Source: Polynucleobacter sp. 78F-HAINBA
GTDB taxonomy: Bacteria; Pseudomonadota; Gammaproteobacteria; Burkholderiales; Burkholderiaceae
Assembly (NCBI RefSeq): GCF_018882325.1
Contig: NZ_JACVOQ010000009.1
Location: 1 to 55,347, forward strand
Direction: 5' to 3'
Length of the DNA stretch: 55,347 bases
Positions 54,186 through 55,347 of the stretch are shown here, in pieces (within the stretch, counting starts at the first letter, position 1; each line of letters starts with the position of its first letter). Under the pieces are notes generated by a model. The model did not search any database and was not told where the DNA came from. It saw only the letters and a list, made by a program, of their open reading frames with translations. The position numbers were made by a program, and so were the translations under genes.

Positions 54186-55168
54186 TTTGGCTCCTCGAAG
54201 ATATCGCATGCCTCAAAAAAATAAGCCAGGATTACTATCGCCGCCTCCTGTATTTCCTTTTGCTGTCTCTGGGATAAATTTTTATTCCCCGGGGTAATTT
54301 GATCAAGAATCCAGAAAAACATGCGGTCTTCCGCAGTTGCATCACCTTCATCTATATACTGATGCGCTCCCCTAATATCACAATACATTGCATGAAGTTT
54401 GTCACGAACATCTTGCCTAGCAAAATTGCTATTAGCTGAGAAATACTCTTCAATACTTCCCGATCGGTAATCGGCAGATCTAAGCAACTTCGCAGCAACC
54501 TTCAAGTTATTAAAAGTAATTTTCTTTTCAAATTGGGGGTTTGATAAATTAGACTCAAGAGATTGCGGCGCAAAGTTTTCAATAATATGGCCAATGATTT
54601 CTGAAATTAAGTCAAATCTGATAGTCTCAATATCTGCAGGGTCTGGAGGGAATCCAACAACGGCAATTATCTGATCTGCACTAAGATTCATTAGCTTATC
54701 TTCTAGATCCTTTGCAAGAAATGGCCTGCATACATCTAACATATATTTTTGACGTAGCAGCTCAAGCTTTGCATAAGTTGTAGGATATGCTCCCGGCTTA
54801 ATTCGATAGGCATCATTTATGACAAAATAGAATTCCTTAATACCTACTGGGTAAACCTTCCCATCGCCCCATTTTTTAATAAGGCCAGAAAAATCATCTT
54901 CAATTTTTTTAATAGCCTTAGCCTCATCAAATGACTCTGGTGCATAAACTTGATAGTAACGCCCCGCATTTGGTTCATGCCCATCGTTTTTCCAGTCTCC
55001 CTGAGGGCCCTGCGGCTTTACAGGATAAAAGTCAGCAGATGAATAGGACATTATCTTTGTAAAGATACCCTCAAACTCATCGCCCATACTCTTTGCGAGC
55101 ATGTTCTGAAATAGTATTCTTGCCAGGGCTTTTTCTGCGTTATTCATCTGCTTATTTTCAATCATCAC
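54179..55168 (-). CDS. ABC-three-component effector protein with nuclease-like N-terminus
   Basis: A 329-residue first gene of the operon. The N-terminal 100 residues show FEGIFTKIMSYSSADFYPV, then QGDWKNDGHEPNAGRYYQVYAPE (E33, G57, D58, D62 and Q73), which resemble a restriction-endonuclease-like PD-(D/E)xK arrangement. The C-terminal half (about residues 170-329) is all-helical and resembles ABC-3C C-terminal effector domains. GTG 55168 or ATG 55165 starts it. DNA cleavage upon sensing of foreign DNA is a plausible but unproven role. Confidence 0.75.
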   Translation of the reverse strand: MMIENKQMNNAEKALARILFQNMLAKSMGDEFEGIFTKIMSYSSADFYPVKPQGPQGDWKNDGHEPNAGRYYQVYAPESFDEAKAIKKIEDDFSGLIKKWGDGKVYPVGIKEFYFVINDAYRIKPGAYPTTYAKLELLRQKYMLDVCRPFLAKDLEDKLMNLSADQIIAVVGFPPDPADIETIRFDLISEIIGHIIENFAPQSLESNLSNPQFEKKITFNNLKVAAKLLRSADYRSGSIEEYFSANSNFARQDVRDKLHAMYCDIRGAHQYIDEGDATAEDRMFFWILDQITPGNKNLSQRQQKEIQEAAIVILAYFFEACDIFEEPKC

Positions 55169-55221
55169 TCTGAAAGATATAAACTAACATTTAATTTCAT
55201 AATTAAAAACCCCAGCTATCT

Positions 55222-55347
55222 TGAACTGACCCACAAAAGTTGGACAGTTTAGTTAGGTTACCAGAAGGGATTGAGTTCGGTATTGCACTGGGCTCAATCC
55301 CTTTAGTTTTTGTTTGATCCGATCATGGTTGTAGTAGTGGATATATT
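55222..55347 (-). mobile_element. IS3-family insertion sequence, 3' end (cut by window edge)
   Basis: The terminal inverted repeat starts at 55222 (TGAACTGACCCACAAAAG) and matches the left-edge end at 102-127 in most bases. The element extends beyond the window. Its right-hand repeat and the OrfB stop at 55253 define its end, 53 bases from the start of the ABC-3C effector gene. Confidence 0.85.
55253..55347 (-). CDS. IS3-family transposase OrfB, C-terminal fragment
   Basis: The last 30 residues end a DDE integrase-type transposase: [20 protein letters not shown], then [10 protein letters not shown] and stop TAA. The YNxxRxxxxL(K)GLSPxQYR sequence is the classic end of IS3-family OrfB. The rest lies outside the window. 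Confidence 0.88.
   Translation of the reverse strand, partial: YIHYYNHDRIKQKLKGLSPVQYRTQSLLVT

Noticed and set aside
1..55347. Reading the whole window as a composite transposon bounded by the two IS copies
   Set aside because: Most of the content is core respiratory and cytochrome maturation genes; contig ends at repeats explain the layout better.

Overview
The window looks like chromosome from a freshwater Polynucleobacter-type betaproteobacterium (Burkholderiaceae). I infer this from protein character, moderate base composition, the cbb3 oxidase and system I cytochrome c maturation operons, and the paired photolyase/cryptochrome cluster; no search was possible. Both edges lie inside same-orientation IS3-family elements. 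This may reflect a contig break at repeats rather than a biological unit.

Layout. (1) 1-4913: IS3 start, enolase-superfamily enzyme, 3-hydroxyacyl-CoA dehydrogenase, M23 peptidase, a long hairpin resembling the IS end, UspA, and a DUF2177 membrane protein. (2) 4927-19489: a respiratory block with a SulP anion transporter, a TauE/SafE-like membrane protein, an FNR-type [4Fe-4S] regulator, and leftward cbb3 oxidase genes (ccoNOQP-ccoG-fixH) with an FNR box at about -41.5 of ccoN. Upstream lie ccoI-ccoS, preceded by an MFS transporter, a 2OG-Fe oxygenase and a TAXI receptor. FNR plausibly induces the high-affinity oxidase when oxygen falls; CcoI/CcoS/CcoG assemble it. (3) 19592-27169: an SDR and the leftward, fully overlapping ccmABCDEFGHI operon, which supplies covalent heme for CcoO and CcoP. 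(4) 27353-36923: quinone reductase, DUF2452, then a light-related neighbourhood: FeS-type photolyase, DUF3833 lipoprotein, chalcone-isomerase-like protein, DCC thiol protein, TIGR03643, SDR, DUF2237, DASH cryptochrome, DUF2256, then a histone-deacetylase-like enzyme and a SYLF lipoprotein. (5) 37097-45661: outer-membrane proteins, a small operon (DUF1488, eRF1-like protein, K+ channel) behind a perfect FNR box, a spermidine-synthase-like enzyme, amidohydrolase, nitroreductase, cupin protein and secreted lipase.

(6) 45736-55347 is a mosaic accessory region: a 3' tRNA fragment (possible attachment scar), dadA under a tandem glycine riboswitch, two gene remnants meeting at about 47.91 kb, a nucleotidyltransferase/HTH toxin-antitoxin-like pair with a palindromic operator and near-leaderless promoter, a 33-residue-repeat protein, a DUF6161 protein joined by deletion to a broken integrase, and a three-gene ABC-three-component (ABC-3C) conflict system (effector, middle component, DUF2326 ATPase) beside the right-hand IS. 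The ABC-3C operon is the strongest candidate for a poorly characterised biological system here.
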